Of a stretch of 64,000 nucleotides of DNA, positions 41,811 through 51,249 are shown one piece after another (the first letter of the stretch is position 1; the number at the start of each line of letters is the position of its first letter). The DNA lies in contig CAMNSA010000005.1 in NCBI GenBank assembly GCA_946554335.1, positions 1 through 64,000 of the forward strand, given 5' to 3'. A program made the position numbers and the translations under genes. Below the pieces are notes generated by a model, which was not told the DNA's origin, made no database searches, and saw nothing but the letters and a program-made list of their open reading frames with translations. The DNA is from an uncultured Neglectibacter sp. (GTDB lineage Bacteria; Bacillota; Clostridia; Oscillospirales; Acutalibacteraceae).

Positions 41811-42742
41811 CAGATCTCCTTTGCAAACCTTGCGCCAGGCGTCAAGGGATGGCCCATCAAATAGCTTTTTGAGTCCATTTTCTTTCCGTTTTCAGGCTGG
41901 ATCTCCGTCAAAAGCAAAGCGCCCTCTTTACAGAACACGGCCATGCCCTCAGCAAGCTCAGTGAGCGTTCCCGGCTCTCCGGACAGGTAAGGAACCACTC
42001 TTGCCCGGTGGATCTTCAGCTTTTTCCCATCCAGAATCCCATAGGCGCCGGGCCAGGGGTTGAGACCACGGATCCTGTTGAAAAGCTCTTTCGCGGAAAG
42101 ATTCCAATCAAGGCAGGACAGCTCCTTGGAAAGCAGGGGGGCAAAGGTCGCCTCCTCCTCCTTTTGCGGAACCGGTTGAATAGAGCCTTCCGAAAGGCCC
42201 TTCAGGGTTTTCAGAAGTAATTGTGCGCCGGTCTCCTTCAATCTGTCAAACAGCTCTCCGGCTGTCTCCTCTTCCCCCACATGCGTCTGCTCCTTTAAGA
42301 GAATATCGCCGGTATCCACACCCTCGTTCAGAAGCATGGTAGTGACGCCGGAAACAGAATCTCCGTTGAGGACGGCCCACTGCACCGGCGCGGCGCCCCG
42401 ATATTTCGGAAGAAGGGAACCGTGTACATTGACGCAGCCCAAAGGCGGGATCTCCAAAACCTCTTTTGGCAGGATCTTCCCATAAGCCACCACCACGAAC
42501 AACTCCGGCTTCAGCGAGCGAAGCTGTTCGGCAGCTTCCGGCGTACGCAGCGTACCTGGCTGAAAAACAGGGATATTTCTGGAAAGAGCCAGCTCCTTCA
42601 CCGGTGAGGGCATCAGCTTGTGTCCTCGTCCCTTCGGTTTATCCGGCTGGGTGTAAACCGCGCACACCTCATAACCGTTTTCTATCAGGATCTGTAATGA
42701 GGGAACGGCAAAATCCGGTGTTCCCATAAATACAATGCGCAT
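41810..42742 (-). CDS. fmt: Methionyl-tRNA formyltransferase
   Basis: A 310-residue enzyme that formylates initiator Met-tRNA with 10-formyl-THF. The N-terminal IVFMGTPDFAVPSL, the active-site segment NVHGSLLPKYRGAAPVQW and the catalytic Asp in GVDTGDIL are all present, with a complete C-terminal tRNA-binding domain. It lies with def, the deformylase that later removes the formyl group. Confidence 0.96.
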   Translation of the reverse strand: MRIVFMGTPDFAVPSLQILIENGYEVCAVYTQPDKPKGRGHKLMPSPVKELALSRNIPVFQPGTLRTPEAAEQLRSLKPELFVVVAYGKILPKEVLEIPPLGCVNVHGSLLPKYRGAAPVQWAVLNGDSVSGVTTMLLNEGVDTGDILLKEQTHVGEEETAGELFDRLKETGAQLLLKTLKGLSEGSIQPVPQKEEEATFAPLLSKELSCLDWNLSAKELFNRIRGLNPWPGAYGILDGKKLKIHRARVVPYLSGEPGTLTELAEGMAVFCKEGALLLTEIQPENGKKMDSKSYLMGHPLTPGARFAKEI

Positions 42743-42788
42743 TTTTTCCTCCTCCCGGTTTCCAGTGATCCATCCATTATCTTGACAT

Positions 42789-43274
42789 TCAGTCGTCCGT
42801 ATATTCCCCGGTTTCCAGCTCCTCCTGGGTCAAGAGCCTGCTCATCTTGGAGGTGAAAAGGATCCCGTGGAGATGGTCGATCTCGTGGCAGAAAGCCCTG
42901 GCACAAAGCCCCTCTCCTGTCTTTTCAAACCAGTTTCCGTTTCGGTCCTGGGCCTTTACTGTGACCTGCATGGGACGCTTTACCAGTCCGTACTGGCCGG
43001 GGTTGGATAGGCAGCCCTCCGCTCCGTTCTGCTCTCCCTGAGTGTGAATGATCTCGGGGTTGATCAACTCGATGGGACCCTCTCCCACATCCACGATACA
43101 GATCTGCCGAAGGATCCCCACCTGAGGGGCGGCAAGCCCCGCACCGTTGGCGTCTGTCAAGGTCTCCTTCATATCCTCCAAAAGCTCAAAAAGCTTCTCG
43201 TCAAACTTTTCTACCGGCCGGCATTGCTTATCGAGGATATCCTCTCCGAATTTGACGATCGTCCGAATTGCCAT
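42789..43274 (-). CDS. def: Peptide deformylase
   Basis: A 161-residue metallopeptidase that removes N-formyl from nascent proteins. All three motifs are intact: GLAAPQVG, EGCLSNPG and HEIDHLHG, with the metal ligands Cys and two His. Length is normal. It lies 21 bases downstream of priA and upstream of fmt, the usual order. Confidence 0.96.
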   Translation of the reverse strand: MAIRTIVKFGEDILDKQCRPVEKFDEKLFELLEDMKETLTDANGAGLAAPQVGILRQICIVDVGEGPIELINPEIIHTQGEQNGAEGCLSNPGQYGLVKRPMQVTVKAQDRNGNWFEKTGEGLCARAFCHEIDHLHGILFTSKMSRLLTQEELETGEYTDD

Positions 43275-43295
43275 TTTTCTTCCTTCCTTTCCTTC

Positions 43296-45731
43296 CTACA
43301 GCACCGTATAGGGGTTTGGGTCTGCGTAGACCGTGATCTCCTTGAGAAGAGGCTCTTTGGAAGCCTCCTTGAGCAGTCTGCTTATCATCTCGCGAAAAGC
43401 GGCGGTGTTTCGATGCTTGATGATCATCTTATAGCGGTATTTTCCGTTGAGCTTGACCACCGCGGCAGGCGAAGGGGGCAAGACTCGCAGAGGAAGCTTT
43501 CCGTATTCCGCTGACGCCAGTGCGCTCAACCGCTGCAAAAAGACCTCCGCGCCCTTTCTCACCGGGACCTCCTTTTCCCCTACAAAGCCGATCAGCAGCA
43601 GGTCGGAAAAGGGCGGATACAACAGGGCCCGCCGGTAAGCGATCTCCCGTTCATAGAAGCCCAGGTAGTCCTGGCTGGCAGCCAGGGAGAGCACCGGGTT
43701 TTCCGGGAAAAAAGTCTGGACCATGGCCCTGCCGGGGGTCTTGCCCCGGCCCGATCTTCCCACCACCTGGGTCAAAAGATCGAAGGTCCTTTCATTGCTG
43801 CGAAAATCATCGCTGTATAGAGACTGGTCGGCGGATAAAACGCCTACCAGAGTGACATTTTCAAAATTCAAGCCCTTTGCCACCATCTGGGTCCCCACCA
43901 TCACCTGATAACGCCCTTTGGCAAAGTCGTCCAGCTTTCTCTCCAGAGAATGGCGTTGGGAGACAGAATCGGTATCGATCCGCAGAACGGCAGCGTCCGG
44001 CAGCAGTAAATTCAACTGTTCCTCCGCTCTCTGGGTTCCGCCGCCCCGAAAGACGACGGTTTCCTGCTTACAGCTGGGACAAACCTTGGTAAAAGGGATA
44101 GAATATCCGCAGTAATGGCACATCAGGCGGCCATTGGCGGAGTGGTAGGTCAGAGAGATGCTGCAATGAGGGCAGTTAAGCGTCTCATGGCAGCTGCGGC
44201 AGGAGGCGAAGGTGTGATAGCCTCGGCGGTTTAAAAGGATAATGGACTGCTCTCCCCGCCGGAAATTTTCCTGCAATGCGTCAGCCAGGGTAGGCCCGAT
44301 CTCCTGCCCTTCTCCGGGGGGCTCCAGGTTCTGGTCGATCAGCTGTACTTCAGGCAAAACCGCCTCGCCGAACCGGGAGGGCAGCTGGTAAAGCCGGTAT
44401 TTCTTCTCCTGCGCCAGATAAAAGCTTTCCAAAGAAGGGGTCGCGGAGGAAAAGAGACACAGGGCGTCTTCCTGCCCGCAGCGAAAACGGGCAACCTCTC
44501 TGGCGTCATAGCGCGGAGAGGATTCCGAGCGGTAGGTGTGCTCCTGCTCTTCATCCAGGACAATGAGCCCCAGATCCTTCACGGGGGCAAACACGGCGGA
44601 ACGCGTCCCGATGACGATGCGCGCCTCGCCCCGCTTCACTCGCTTCCACTCGTCCAAACGCTCTCCTAAAGAAAGCCCACTGTGGAACAGGGCTACCTGA
44701 TCGCCGAAAAGGCCACGGAATTGGCTGATGGCCTGGGCAGTGAGGGCGATCTCAGGCACCATGGCGATCACGCCTCTGCCCCGGGCGGTCACATAGTCGA
44801 TCAGCTTCAAAAACACAGAGGTTTTTCCACTTCCCGTCACCCCGTAAAGCAAGGCGCAGCCCTTTTCCCCCTCGTATTGGGCAATGAGCTTCTGAAGCTC
44901 AGAAGACTGCTGAGGGGACAGGGCGATCTCCCCTGGCTGTCGTACCTCCACGCCGGAATCAGGCCGGCGGTAGACCTCATATTGGAAGCTTTCCGCAGCG
45001 CCCTTGCTGACCAGAGCCTTCAGCACCGCGGAAGAAGCGCCGGTAAAATAAGAGAGCTCCTTTTCGGATGCCTCCCCCGCGTCGCAAAGCACTTCAAAGA
45101 CGGTTTTCTGCCTGGGAGAAAGCTTTCCGGAAAAGTCCGGAATGGGACGCAGCATCTTGGAAACAGCGTCTCCCACTTTCCCAGAGGCAGAGCTGACGCG
45201 GCAGACGGCTCCCTTTTCCAGAAGGGCCAGGAATTCAGGATCCTTTTGAGAGATTCCCAGATCACTTTCCAGCTTTTCCAAAGGAACGGAATGGCCCGCC
45301 TCGCGAAGGAAAAGAAGCAGCCTCCACTGCAAGGTCGTATAGCCCTCCCGGTCAAAATCCTTAAAGTCCGGTGCAAGGATATAGCTATTTTTCACCTTGA
45401 GATGAATACCGGTAGGCACCATCAGCTTTACAGCCTCAAAGAGCGTGCAGAAATAGCGGTTCTGCATCCATTGGGCCAGCTTGAGCTGATTTTCGGAAAG
45501 CACCGGAGCCATATCCAGAAGGGAGAGGATCTCCTTTACTCCCGAAGCCTCTTCCCCGTTTAGAGAAAAGACCATCCCCACCCGCTCCCGGTTCCCAGGG
45601 CCAAAGGGCACCATTACCCGCATACCGGGCGAAAGCCGGGAAAGAAGGGAAGAGGGCACCTGATAGGTGAAAAGCCGGTCAAAATGATACACGGTGTTTT
45701 CCACCGCCACGAGCGCGAAGGTGCCGCTCAT
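43296..45731 (-). CDS. priA: Primosomal protein N' (replication restart helicase)
   Basis: An 811-residue DNA helicase that restarts stalled forks. An N-terminal DNA-binding domain is followed by helicase motif I LLYGVTGSGKTSVF, the DEEQ Walker B box in VLDEEQEHTYRS, and two zinc sites in CRSCHETLNCPHC and CHYCGYSIPFTKVCPSC. The C-terminal domain is complete. It overlaps rpoZ by four bases. Confidence 0.96.
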   Translation of the reverse strand: MSGTFALVAVENTVYHFDRLFTYQVPSSLLSRLSPGMRVMVPFGPGNRERVGMVFSLNGEEASGVKEILSLLDMAPVLSENQLKLAQWMQNRYFCTLFEAVKLMVPTGIHLKVKNSYILAPDFKDFDREGYTTLQWRLLLFLREAGHSVPLEKLESDLGISQKDPEFLALLEKGAVCRVSSASGKVGDAVSKMLRPIPDFSGKLSPRQKTVFEVLCDAGEASEKELSYFTGASSAVLKALVSKGAAESFQYEVYRRPDSGVEVRQPGEIALSPQQSSELQKLIAQYEGEKGCALLYGVTGSGKTSVFLKLIDYVTARGRGVIAMVPEIALTAQAISQFRGLFGDQVALFHSGLSLGERLDEWKRVKRGEARIVIGTRSAVFAPVKDLGLIVLDEEQEHTYRSESSPRYDAREVARFRCGQEDALCLFSSATPSLESFYLAQEKKYRLYQLPSRFGEAVLPEVQLIDQNLEPPGEGQEIGPTLADALQENFRRGEQSIILLNRRGYHTFASCRSCHETLNCPHCSISLTYHSANGRLMCHYCGYSIPFTKVCPSCKQETVVFRGGGTQRAEEQLNLLLPDAAVLRIDTDSVSQRHSLERKLDDFAKGRYQVMVGTQMVAKGLNFENVTLVGVLSADQSLYSDDFRSNERTFDLLTQVVGRSGRGKTPGRAMVQTFFPENPVLSLAASQDYLGFYEREIAYRRALLYPPFSDLLLIGFVGEKEVPVRKGAEVFLQRLSALASAEYGKLPLRVLPPSPAAVVKLNGKYRYKMIIKHRNTAAFREMISRLLKEASKEPLLKEITVYADPNPYTVL

Positions 45732-45934
45732 TCCTCTGTGGGATCCGGCTCTACGATCAGATACTTGTCGTTGGCAAAGTCCTGTACGGCCAGGTCTACC
45801 GGCTTATCTGTCAGGAGCTCGCCCTCGTTTTCCGCCTTCTCCGCAATCTCTCTGGCTCGTTTGGCCACGGCGATCACAAGAGAATAGTTGCTTTGATGAG
45901 GCGTTTTGATGATATTAGCGGAAGGTTTCAGCAT
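45728..45934 (-). CDS. rpoZ: DNA-directed RNA polymerase omega subunit
   Basis: A 68-residue omega subunit that helps assemble beta-prime. The block NYSLVIAVAKRAREIAEKAEN is shared in two adjoining parts with the family, followed by KPVDLAVQDFANDK. Its start overlaps the gmk end by 20 bases and its end overlaps priA by four bases, so all three are translationally coupled, as in most Firmicutes. Confidence 0.92.
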   Translation of the reverse strand: MLKPSANIIKTPHQSNYSLVIAVAKRAREIAEKAENEGELLTDKPVDLAVQDFANDKYLIVEPDPTEE

Positions 45935-46535
45935 TGTTCAACACCCTTTCTATAGAATCTGTATTTCTCGTATATTTCAGTTTTTCTGCCTTCAAAATAC
46001 TGGCCAGATCCGCTGCCGCATCCTCCAGCCTGTCGTTAAAAACGATATAGTCGTAGTCCTTTGCGCAGGGGATCTCTTTTCTCGCGGTCAAAAGGCGCTT
46101 TTCTATTACAGCCTCCTCCTCTGTCCCCCGGGCGCGAAGTCTTTTTTCCAGCACCTTCATGGAAGGAGGCAGGATAAAAATCGAAACGCAGTCCGGCACC
46201 AGACGCTTGATCTGCGCCCCTCCGGCCACATCGATCTCCAGAAACACATCTTTTCCCTCCTCGCGCCAGGCTTCCACCGGACCCTTTGGAGTACCGTAAA
46301 AATTACCGCAATACTCGGCGTGCTCCAGCATCTTTCCTTCGGAAATCAGCTTTTGAAACTCCTCGCGGCTGAGAAAATAATAATGCTTTCCATGCACTTC
46401 TCCCGGCCTTGGAGAGCGGGTCGTCGCGGAAACTGAAAACACCAGGTTGCTGTCTCTGGAAAACAACTCCTTTAAAATCGTGCCCTTTCCGCCGCCCGAG
46501 GGCGCGGAGACAACTACCAGTAATCCCTTACTCAT
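45915..46535 (-). CDS. gmk: Guanylate kinase
   Basis: A 206-residue enzyme that phosphorylates GMP to GDP. The P-loop is [14 protein letters not shown]. The GMP-binding segments [19 protein letters not shown] and [11 protein letters not shown] are present. ATG 46535 is chosen, with GGAGGGGG upstream inside remA; it overlaps the remA stop by eight bases. Confidence 0.96.
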   Translation of the reverse strand: MSKGLLVVVSAPSGGGKGTILKELFSRDSNLVFSVSATTRSPRPGEVHGKHYYFLSREEFQKLISEGKMLEHAEYCGNFYGTPKGPVEAWREEGKDVFLEIDVAGGAQIKRLVPDCVSIFILPPSMKVLEKRLRARGTEEEAVIEKRLLTARKEIPCAKDYDYIVFNDRLEDAAADLASILKAEKLKYTRNTDSIERVLNNAETFR

Positions 46536-46800
46536 CCTCTTCCCCCTCCACGGCCGCAAGCTCCTCTTTTCCGTTGAAGCGTCCGGCCAGAGTTTCCGGC
46601 AGCAGGGCAGAAAGCACCACGCTGTCGCAGTTGGTGATCAAAACCGACTTTGTCTTTCTGCCAAAGGTGGCATCGATCAGGGTCCCCTTCTCTTTGCTGT
46701 CCTGTACGATTCTTTTGATCGGAGCGGATTCCGGACTGACCACTGCAACAATTTTGTCGGCGGATACGAGATTCCCGAACCCAATATTGATCAGCTTCAC
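46528..46800 (-). CDS. remA: Extracellular matrix regulator RemA (DUF370)
   Basis: A 90-residue DNA-binding regulator. The family block [20 protein letters not shown] is followed by [18 protein letters not shown]. In Bacillus it activates biofilm matrix and osmoprotection genes. GTG 46800 is chosen: GAGGTGG at 46806-46812 lies five bases upstream and the normal RemA N-terminus begins there; an in-frame GTG at 46809 is the alternative. It lies just after yicC, as in Bacillus. Confidence 0.92.
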   Translation of the reverse strand: MKLINIGFGNLVSADKIVAVVSPESAPIKRIVQDSKEKGTLIDATFGRKTKSVLITNCDSVVLSALLPETLAGRFNGKEELAAVEGEEDE

Positions 46801-46810
46801 CTTGTCCACC

Positions 46811-47689
46811 TCATTCGATGTTCTGTATTTGCTCACGGATCTTTTCGATCTCAGACTTGACGTCCACTACCAGGTAGGCGATTTTTGAATTGACGGATTT
46901 GGAGCCGATGGTATTGGCCTCCCGATTCATCTCCTGCACCAGAAAGTCCAGCTTCCTGCCTATCGGCCCCTCGCTTTCCAGCATGGACTTCAGTTGGGAG
47001 AAATGGCTTCTGAGGCGAACGACCTCCTCATCCACTGCCACCTTGTCGGCAAATATCGCCACCTCGGTAAGCACCCTCTGCTCGTCGAACCGATTGCTGC
47101 CTAAAAGCTCTTCGATTTTTCCTTTCAGGCGCTCTTCATATTCCCGGATCGTCTCCGGCGTGATGGAATCTATCTTGTCCACCAGGGAAAGAATGGTTTC
47201 CGCCTTCGTCAGCACATCCGCCTTCAGCCGGGCGCCCTCCGCCATTCGCATCTGAAGGAAGGAATCAACAGCCTTATCGGCCACCGGCCTTACGGCGTTC
47301 CAGATCTCTTCCTCGTTCTCCGGCGCCTTGTGCACGGAAAAGATGTCAGAATATCTTGTCAGAAGAGATAAGGAAGGGGCGTCGGACAGCCCATGGCGCT
47401 CCTTGAGCTCCTCAAGGGCCCGAAGATATCCGGAAGCCAGAGAGTGGTTCACCTGTACCTCTACATCCGTTTCCTCCAGGGTCTCGATCTGTAGGAAGAC
47501 ATCAACCTTGCCCCGGGACAGTTTACCTTGAATATAGGACTTCAGCTTTTCCTCCAGAAAGAGATAGCTTCTGGAAATGCGAGAAGAAAACTCAAAATAT
47601 TTATGATTGACCGCTTTGATCTCAAAGGAGATGCGCCGCCCGCCAATCGTCTCCTCGTTTCGCCCATAGCCCGTCATGCTCTGCACCAT
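46811..47689 (-). CDS. YicC/YloC family endoribonuclease
   Basis: A 292-residue protein. The N-terminal block [21 protein letters not shown], in two parts, and the C-terminal [20 protein letters not shown] are diagnostic of YicC/YloC, a family shown to include endoribonucleases. It heads the long yicC-remA-gmk-rpoZ-priA series, with a TTGCAT/TAAAAT promoter upstream. It overlaps no real gene; its stop lies 11 bases before remA. Confidence 0.94.
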   Translation of the reverse strand: MVQSMTGYGRNEETIGGRRISFEIKAVNHKYFEFSSRISRSYLFLEEKLKSYIQGKLSRGKVDVFLQIETLEETDVEVQVNHSLASGYLRALEELKERHGLSDAPSLSLLTRYSDIFSVHKAPENEEEIWNAVRPVADKAVDSFLQMRMAEGARLKADVLTKAETILSLVDKIDSITPETIREYEERLKGKIEELLGSNRFDEQRVLTEVAIFADKVAVDEEVVRLRSHFSQLKSMLESEGPIGRKLDFLVQEMNREANTIGSKSVNSKIAYLVVDVKSEIEKIREQIQNIE

Positions 47690-47748
47690 AAAAATCTCCT
47701 TTTCTTCTCTGCTCTCTCAGGAAAAAACAAACATTCCACTGAAAGAAT

Positions 47749-47777
47749 ATTTTACCATTTTGAAGGTTTTAATGCAA
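47749..47777 (-). promoter_or_regulatory. Sigma-A promoter for the yicC-remA-gmk-rpoZ-priA series
   Basis: TTGCAT (47772-47777), 17-base spacer and TAAAAT (47749-47754) on the minus strand, about 55 bases before yicC. The genes to thiN follow with short gaps, so it may serve a very long transcript. Confidence 0.75.
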
Positions 47778-47825
47778 CCGAAAACTACGAAAACTTTCGT
47801 GATTTAATAGATCGTTAAGAAAAAA

Positions 47826-47850
47826 GAAAAAAGGCTGTAGAATTACAGCC
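47826..47850 (-). terminator. Terminator after the small protein gene at 47860
   Basis: GGCTGTA (47833-47839) pairs with TACAGCC (47844-47850), followed by TTTTTTCTTTTTT on the minus strand. It separates this gene from yicC. Confidence 0.88.
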
Positions 47851-47859
47851 CTTGCTTCT

Positions 47860-48246
47860 TTATTCGTAATGAACGATGGTGCTCATCGGGGTAAAGGCAT
47901 GGGTCTCGTCAACGGTAAATCCCCTGTTTTTGAAGAAATCCCAAAAGTCGGGAAAGACGGTAAGAACTTCGTTTGCGCCCTTGGTCTCGCCAAAAGAGGC
48001 CGCGGCGCGCATCAGGGAGTCCAGGATAAAAAGGGCTTCTCCCAGAGGCTTCTGAGAAGGGTCATAACCCTCTGCCCACAGCTTTAAAATGAAGACCTTC
48101 CCTTCCTTCACTGCGACCGCAGCATAACCCATCATATGCTCTCGCTCACACATATGGAGCACCCGGGAGGAATCATCTGCCTCTTCCAGCCCGGAAAGCA
48201 GCTCCCGTTCCTTTTCTCTGTCCTCCATAGGCAGGATTTCGATCAT
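47860..48246 (-). CDS. Uncharacterised protein, possible GNAT-like fold
   Basis: A 128-residue soluble protein. The end has FPDFWDFFKNRGFTVDETH, which recalls the last strands of GNAT acetyltransferases, and the middle (GYAAVAVKEGKVFILKLW) could be their central beta sheet. The acetyl-CoA pyrophosphate loop is not clear, so this may be a degenerate member. RBS GGGGGAAGAG lies before ATG 48246, inside the 3' end of rluB, with a 74-base overlap. It is last in its transcript. Confidence 0.7.
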   Translation of the reverse strand: MIEILPMEDREKERELLSGLEEADDSSRVLHMCEREHMMGYAAVAVKEGKVFILKLWAEGYDPSQKPLGEALFILDSLMRAAASFGETKGANEVLTVFPDFWDFFKNRGFTVDETHAFTPMSTIVHYE

Positions 48247-48985
48247 TTTCTCTTCCCCCTTCTTTTTTGGACTCGGCCAGCAAACCGCGCACCTCTTCCT
48301 TTGAAAGCTCCCGGAAGCTGCCCTGTCGGAGCATCCCCAAACGCACCGGGCCGATGGCAGTCCTTTTCAGCCTTGCCACTTCCAGCCCCAGCGCCTCGCA
48401 CATTTTCCTGATCTCCCGGTTTCTCCCCTCAAAGAGGACGATCTCCAGCACCACCCGTTCTCCCTGCTGTTCCAGAACGCGCGCCTTTGCGGGAGCGGTT
48501 TTCTTTCCGTCGATCAGAACGCCGGTACAAAGCTTCGTCAGCTGTCCCTCGGTAATGCCCGGGCGCACTGTGACACGATACACCTTGGGAACATGCTGTT
48601 TCGGATGAGAGATCCGGTTGGCAAATTCGCCGTCGTTGGTCATCAGCAAAAGCCCCTCGGAATCCTTGTCCAGTCTTCCTACCGGATAGACCCGATCCGG
48701 GATCTCCTTCACCAGCTGAGCAACGCACTTTCTGTCCTTCTCGTCCTGCATAGTGGTCACAAAGCCTCTGGGCTTATAGAGAGCCAGATACCATTTTTTC
48801 TGTGGGACAGTCACCTTTTCTCCATCCACCCGCAAAACATCCCGGGTGGGGTCCGCACTGTCTCCCAGCTTAACTTTTCTGCCGTTTACCGTCACTCTCC
48901 CGCTGACGATGAGCTCCTCTGCCTTTCTGCGGGAGGCGACGCCATATGCGGCCAGCAATTTCTGTATCCTGCTTTTTTCTTCCAT
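48173..48985 (-). CDS. Pseudouridine synthase RluB-type
   Basis: A 270-residue RsuA-family pseudouridine synthase. The N-terminal S4 domain (RIQKLLAAYGVASRRKAEELI) is followed by the catalytic-Asp motif GRLDKDSEGLLLMTND and the FEGRNREIRKMCEALG block. It probably modifies 23S rRNA near position 2605. ATG 48985 is chosen, with AAAGGA upstream; the frame to 49036 is not supported. The C-terminus has a short basic tail that overlaps the next gene. Confidence 0.9.
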   Translation of the reverse strand: MEEKSRIQKLLAAYGVASRRKAEELIVSGRVTVNGRKVKLGDSADPTRDVLRVDGEKVTVPQKKWYLALYKPRGFVTTMQDEKDRKCVAQLVKEIPDRVYPVGRLDKDSEGLLLMTNDGEFANRISHPKQHVPKVYRVTVRPGITEGQLTKLCTGVLIDGKKTAPAKARVLEQQGERVVLEIVLFEGRNREIRKMCEALGLEVARLKRTAIGPVRLGMLRQGSFRELSKEEVRGLLAESKKEGGRENDRNPAYGGQRKGTGAAFRAGRGR

Positions 48986-49005
48986 CTTTTTCCTTTCTTC
49001 TGCCG

Positions 49006-50148
49006 TTAATCTCGGGAAAAGAAGGCGGCGATCCATGAAAAGAACCCCTTCTCCTCTTTTTCCTTCTGGCCAACGCTTTCCTGCGCCGTGATAGGGACGC
49101 TGAAGATCTCCGCGCCCTCCAAAGAATACACGACTTTTCCCAAAACCTCACCCTGCTCTGCCGGAGCGTAGACAAACCTGGGCAAAAGCACCTGCCGTTT
49201 TATCTTCTCCGCGTCCGTGGCAGGCACCGCAAGCTCCCCTCCGGAAAGCCCGCGAACCGTGACCTGCTCCTGTTCCCCGCCGACGACCGGCAGAGACAGG
49301 ACCCTATCACTTTCGTCAAAGGACACCTTCTTTAAAGACGAAAAACCTTCCTCGAAGAGAGAGATGTGGTCGTTCCAGTCATCCGCGGCGTCCAGAGTGA
49401 CGGCGATCAGCGTGATCCCGTCTCTTTTCGCGGCAGACACCAGGCAGCGTCCGGATTTTTTTGTAAACCCGGTTTTTACCCCGATAGCTCCCTCATACTG
49501 CCATAAAAGCTTGTTGTGGTTGGTAAACTGCACCGTCTTTTCCGGCGCTTTAAAGGAAACGGTATAAGTTTTCGCGCCGCAGAGCTCCCCAAAACGCTCG
49601 TTTTGAAGAGCGGCTTTAGTCAGGATCGCCAGATCCCGGGCAGTGGAATAATGCCCTTCGGAATCCAGACCGGAGGGTGTGACAAAACCGGTATTCTTTA
49701 AGCCCAACTCTTTTCCGCGGCTGTTCATTTGCTCAGCAAAGGCTTCCTGAGAACCGGACAGATACAGCGCGGCGGCGTTGGCCGCATCGTTGCCGGAGGC
49801 CAGCAGCATCCCGGCTGCCAGATTGGAAAGCGTGATCTCATCCCCCGCCTGAAGGCCCATGGAGGAGCCTTCCACCTCCACCATTTCCTCTGTGATCGGT
49901 ACGACCGGATCCCCTGTCTTCTCGGCCGCCTCCAAAGCGAGCAGCGCGGTCATGATCTTTGTGGTGCTGGCCATAGGACGAGGCATATCCGCGTTTTTTT
50001 CATAGAGAGTAAGACCTGTGTCGGCACAGATCAGCACCGCGCACCGGGCGGAAACCTCCAGCGCGCAAGCCGGGGAAGCGGGTAAGGCGCAAAGGCACAA
50101 AACGGCGGAAAGCAGCAGAGAAAAAAGTTTTTTCCATTTATTTCGCAA
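49006..50148 (-). CDS. dacF: D-alanyl-D-alanine carboxypeptidase (DacF-type)
   Basis: A 380-residue secreted penicillin-binding protein that trims the terminal D-Ala from peptidoglycan. A signal peptide (about 1-29) is followed by SxxK in ASTTKIMTA, SGN in LASGNDAANA and KTG in GVKTGFTKKSG. The end (FFSWIAAFFSRD) is a likely amphipathic membrane anchor. Context beside ytfJ favours the sporulation carboxypeptidase DacF over the vegetative DacA. Confidence 0.9.
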   Translation of the reverse strand: MRNKWKKLFSLLLSAVLCLCALPASPACALEVSARCAVLICADTGLTLYEKNADMPRPMASTTKIMTALLALEAAEKTGDPVVPITEEMVEVEGSSMGLQAGDEITLSNLAAGMLLASGNDAANAAALYLSGSQEAFAEQMNSRGKELGLKNTGFVTPSGLDSEGHYSTARDLAILTKAALQNERFGELCGAKTYTVSFKAPEKTVQFTNHNKLLWQYEGAIGVKTGFTKKSGRCLVSAAKRDGITLIAVTLDAADDWNDHISLFEEGFSSLKKVSFDESDRVLSLPVVGGEQEQVTVRGLSGGELAVPATDAEKIKRQVLLPRFVYAPAEQGEVLGKVVYSLEGAEIFSVPITAQESVGQKEKEEKGFFSWIAAFFSRD

Positions 50149-50199
50149 AGCGGCATCACCGGAAAATACTATGCGAAGAAAAGGACAAATATGAAAGCG

Positions 50200-50595
50200 T
50201 TACTCCTTCTTTTCCTCAGCGCCGTCCTTCTTTCCGAACAGAGCGGAAAGCTTATCTGCAATATCGGGAACCTTGTCCAGCGCCCGATCAACGGAGCTGA
50301 GGTAGGGCTCGATCTGCAAGACGCGTACCGTACCGTTCTGGATGGCGAGGAAAGCGATAGGACTGATGGTGATCCCCGCACCGCTTCCTCCCGCGAAAAG
50401 CCCGGAAGCCGGCTGCGCTTTGGAAGGCAGATCAGAACCGCCCGCGACAAAGCCATAGCTCACCTTGGAAACCGGGATCACTGTCGTGCCGTCAGCGGTA
50501 GTGACCGGGTCGCCGATCACCGTGTTCACATCCACCATCTTTTTGATCTTTTCCATGGACTCGCCCAGAAGGTTGTTTACCTGATGGTCACTCAT
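50200..50595 (-). CDS. ytfJ: GerW/YtfJ family spore protein
   Basis: A 131-residue protein. The conserved blocks are ESMEKIKKMVDVNTVIGDP and GGSGAGITISPIAFLAIQNG, typical of YtfJ (GerW), which is needed in Bacillus for germination responses and is made in the forespore. It starts four bases after the DUF2953 gene. This scpA-scpB-DUF2953-ytfJ-dacF order is common to spore-forming clostridia. Confidence 0.92.
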   Translation of the reverse strand: MSDHQVNNLLGESMEKIKKMVDVNTVIGDPVTTADGTTVIPVSKVSYGFVAGGSDLPSKAQPASGLFAGGSGAGITISPIAFLAIQNGTVRVLQIEPYLSSVDRALDKVPDIADKLSALFGKKDGAEEKKE

Positions 50596-50598
50596 CTT

Positions 50599-51249
50599 TT
50601 ACTCACCTTTTTTCCTTTCTTTTACTGGCTGATCCTTCTTATTGAGAAACATTTTTATTAGCGGCATTCCACCCGCCAGAAGGCCGATCCCTTCCTTGAG
50701 AAGGGCGATGGGCCTGACGGAAAGACGGGCAGAAAAATTCACAAGATCTTCCGGCACATTGAAATTCAGATCTACGCAAACGCCTTTTTTTCGGCATTTT
50801 TTCAACTGAAACAGCACCCCGCAAGCGGAATAGATCCCGGCGCTAAGCTCACCGTAACGCTGCGCCGCCAATGCTGCGTCCTCTTTTCCCCCCACGGTAT
50901 AGTAAAGGTCGAATTTCAAAACCTTCAGTCCGGCAGCGAGCCGAAAGGTGGAAGCCTTTACAAGGGCAAGAAAGTCAAACAGAGCGCGAAGGAACCCGGA
51001 GGCGCCCTGCTGTTTTAAGATGCTTCGAAGGCGTTGTACGCCGCTTGGGGAGGCTTTTGAGGGCTTTTCCGGCTCCTCTTTCTCCTCCTTCTTTTCTTCC
51101 TTCTTGGAGGGCAAGAGAGGAAATCTCAGGAAAAGGTAACGGAGGGAAAGGGAAAATTCCGTTTGAAAAGAGATCTCCGCCCGCAAAGGACAGAGTAATA
51201 ACAGAAAAAGAAAAAAAAGCACTCCGAGCAGGATCCACAAAACGATCAT
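50599..51249 (-). CDS. DUF2953 domain membrane protein (YtfI-like)
   Basis: A 216-residue protein with an N-terminal transmembrane helix (about 2-20), a highly charged linker of Lys/Glu (48-62), and a DUF2953 domain with FDLYYTVGGKEDAALAAQRYG. In Bacillus the homologue YtfI is encoded next to ytfJ and is made during sporulation; function is unknown. It overlaps scpB by four bases and precedes ytfJ. Confidence 0.88.
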   Translation of the reverse strand: MIVLWILLGVLFFLFLLLLCPLRAEISFQTEFSLSLRYLFLRFPLLPSKKEEKKEEKEEPEKPSKASPSGVQRLRSILKQQGASGFLRALFDFLALVKASTFRLAAGLKVLKFDLYYTVGGKEDAALAAQRYGELSAGIYSACGVLFQLKKCRKKGVCVDLNFNVPEDLVNFSARLSVRPIALLKEGIGLLAGGMPLIKMFLNKKDQPVKERKKGE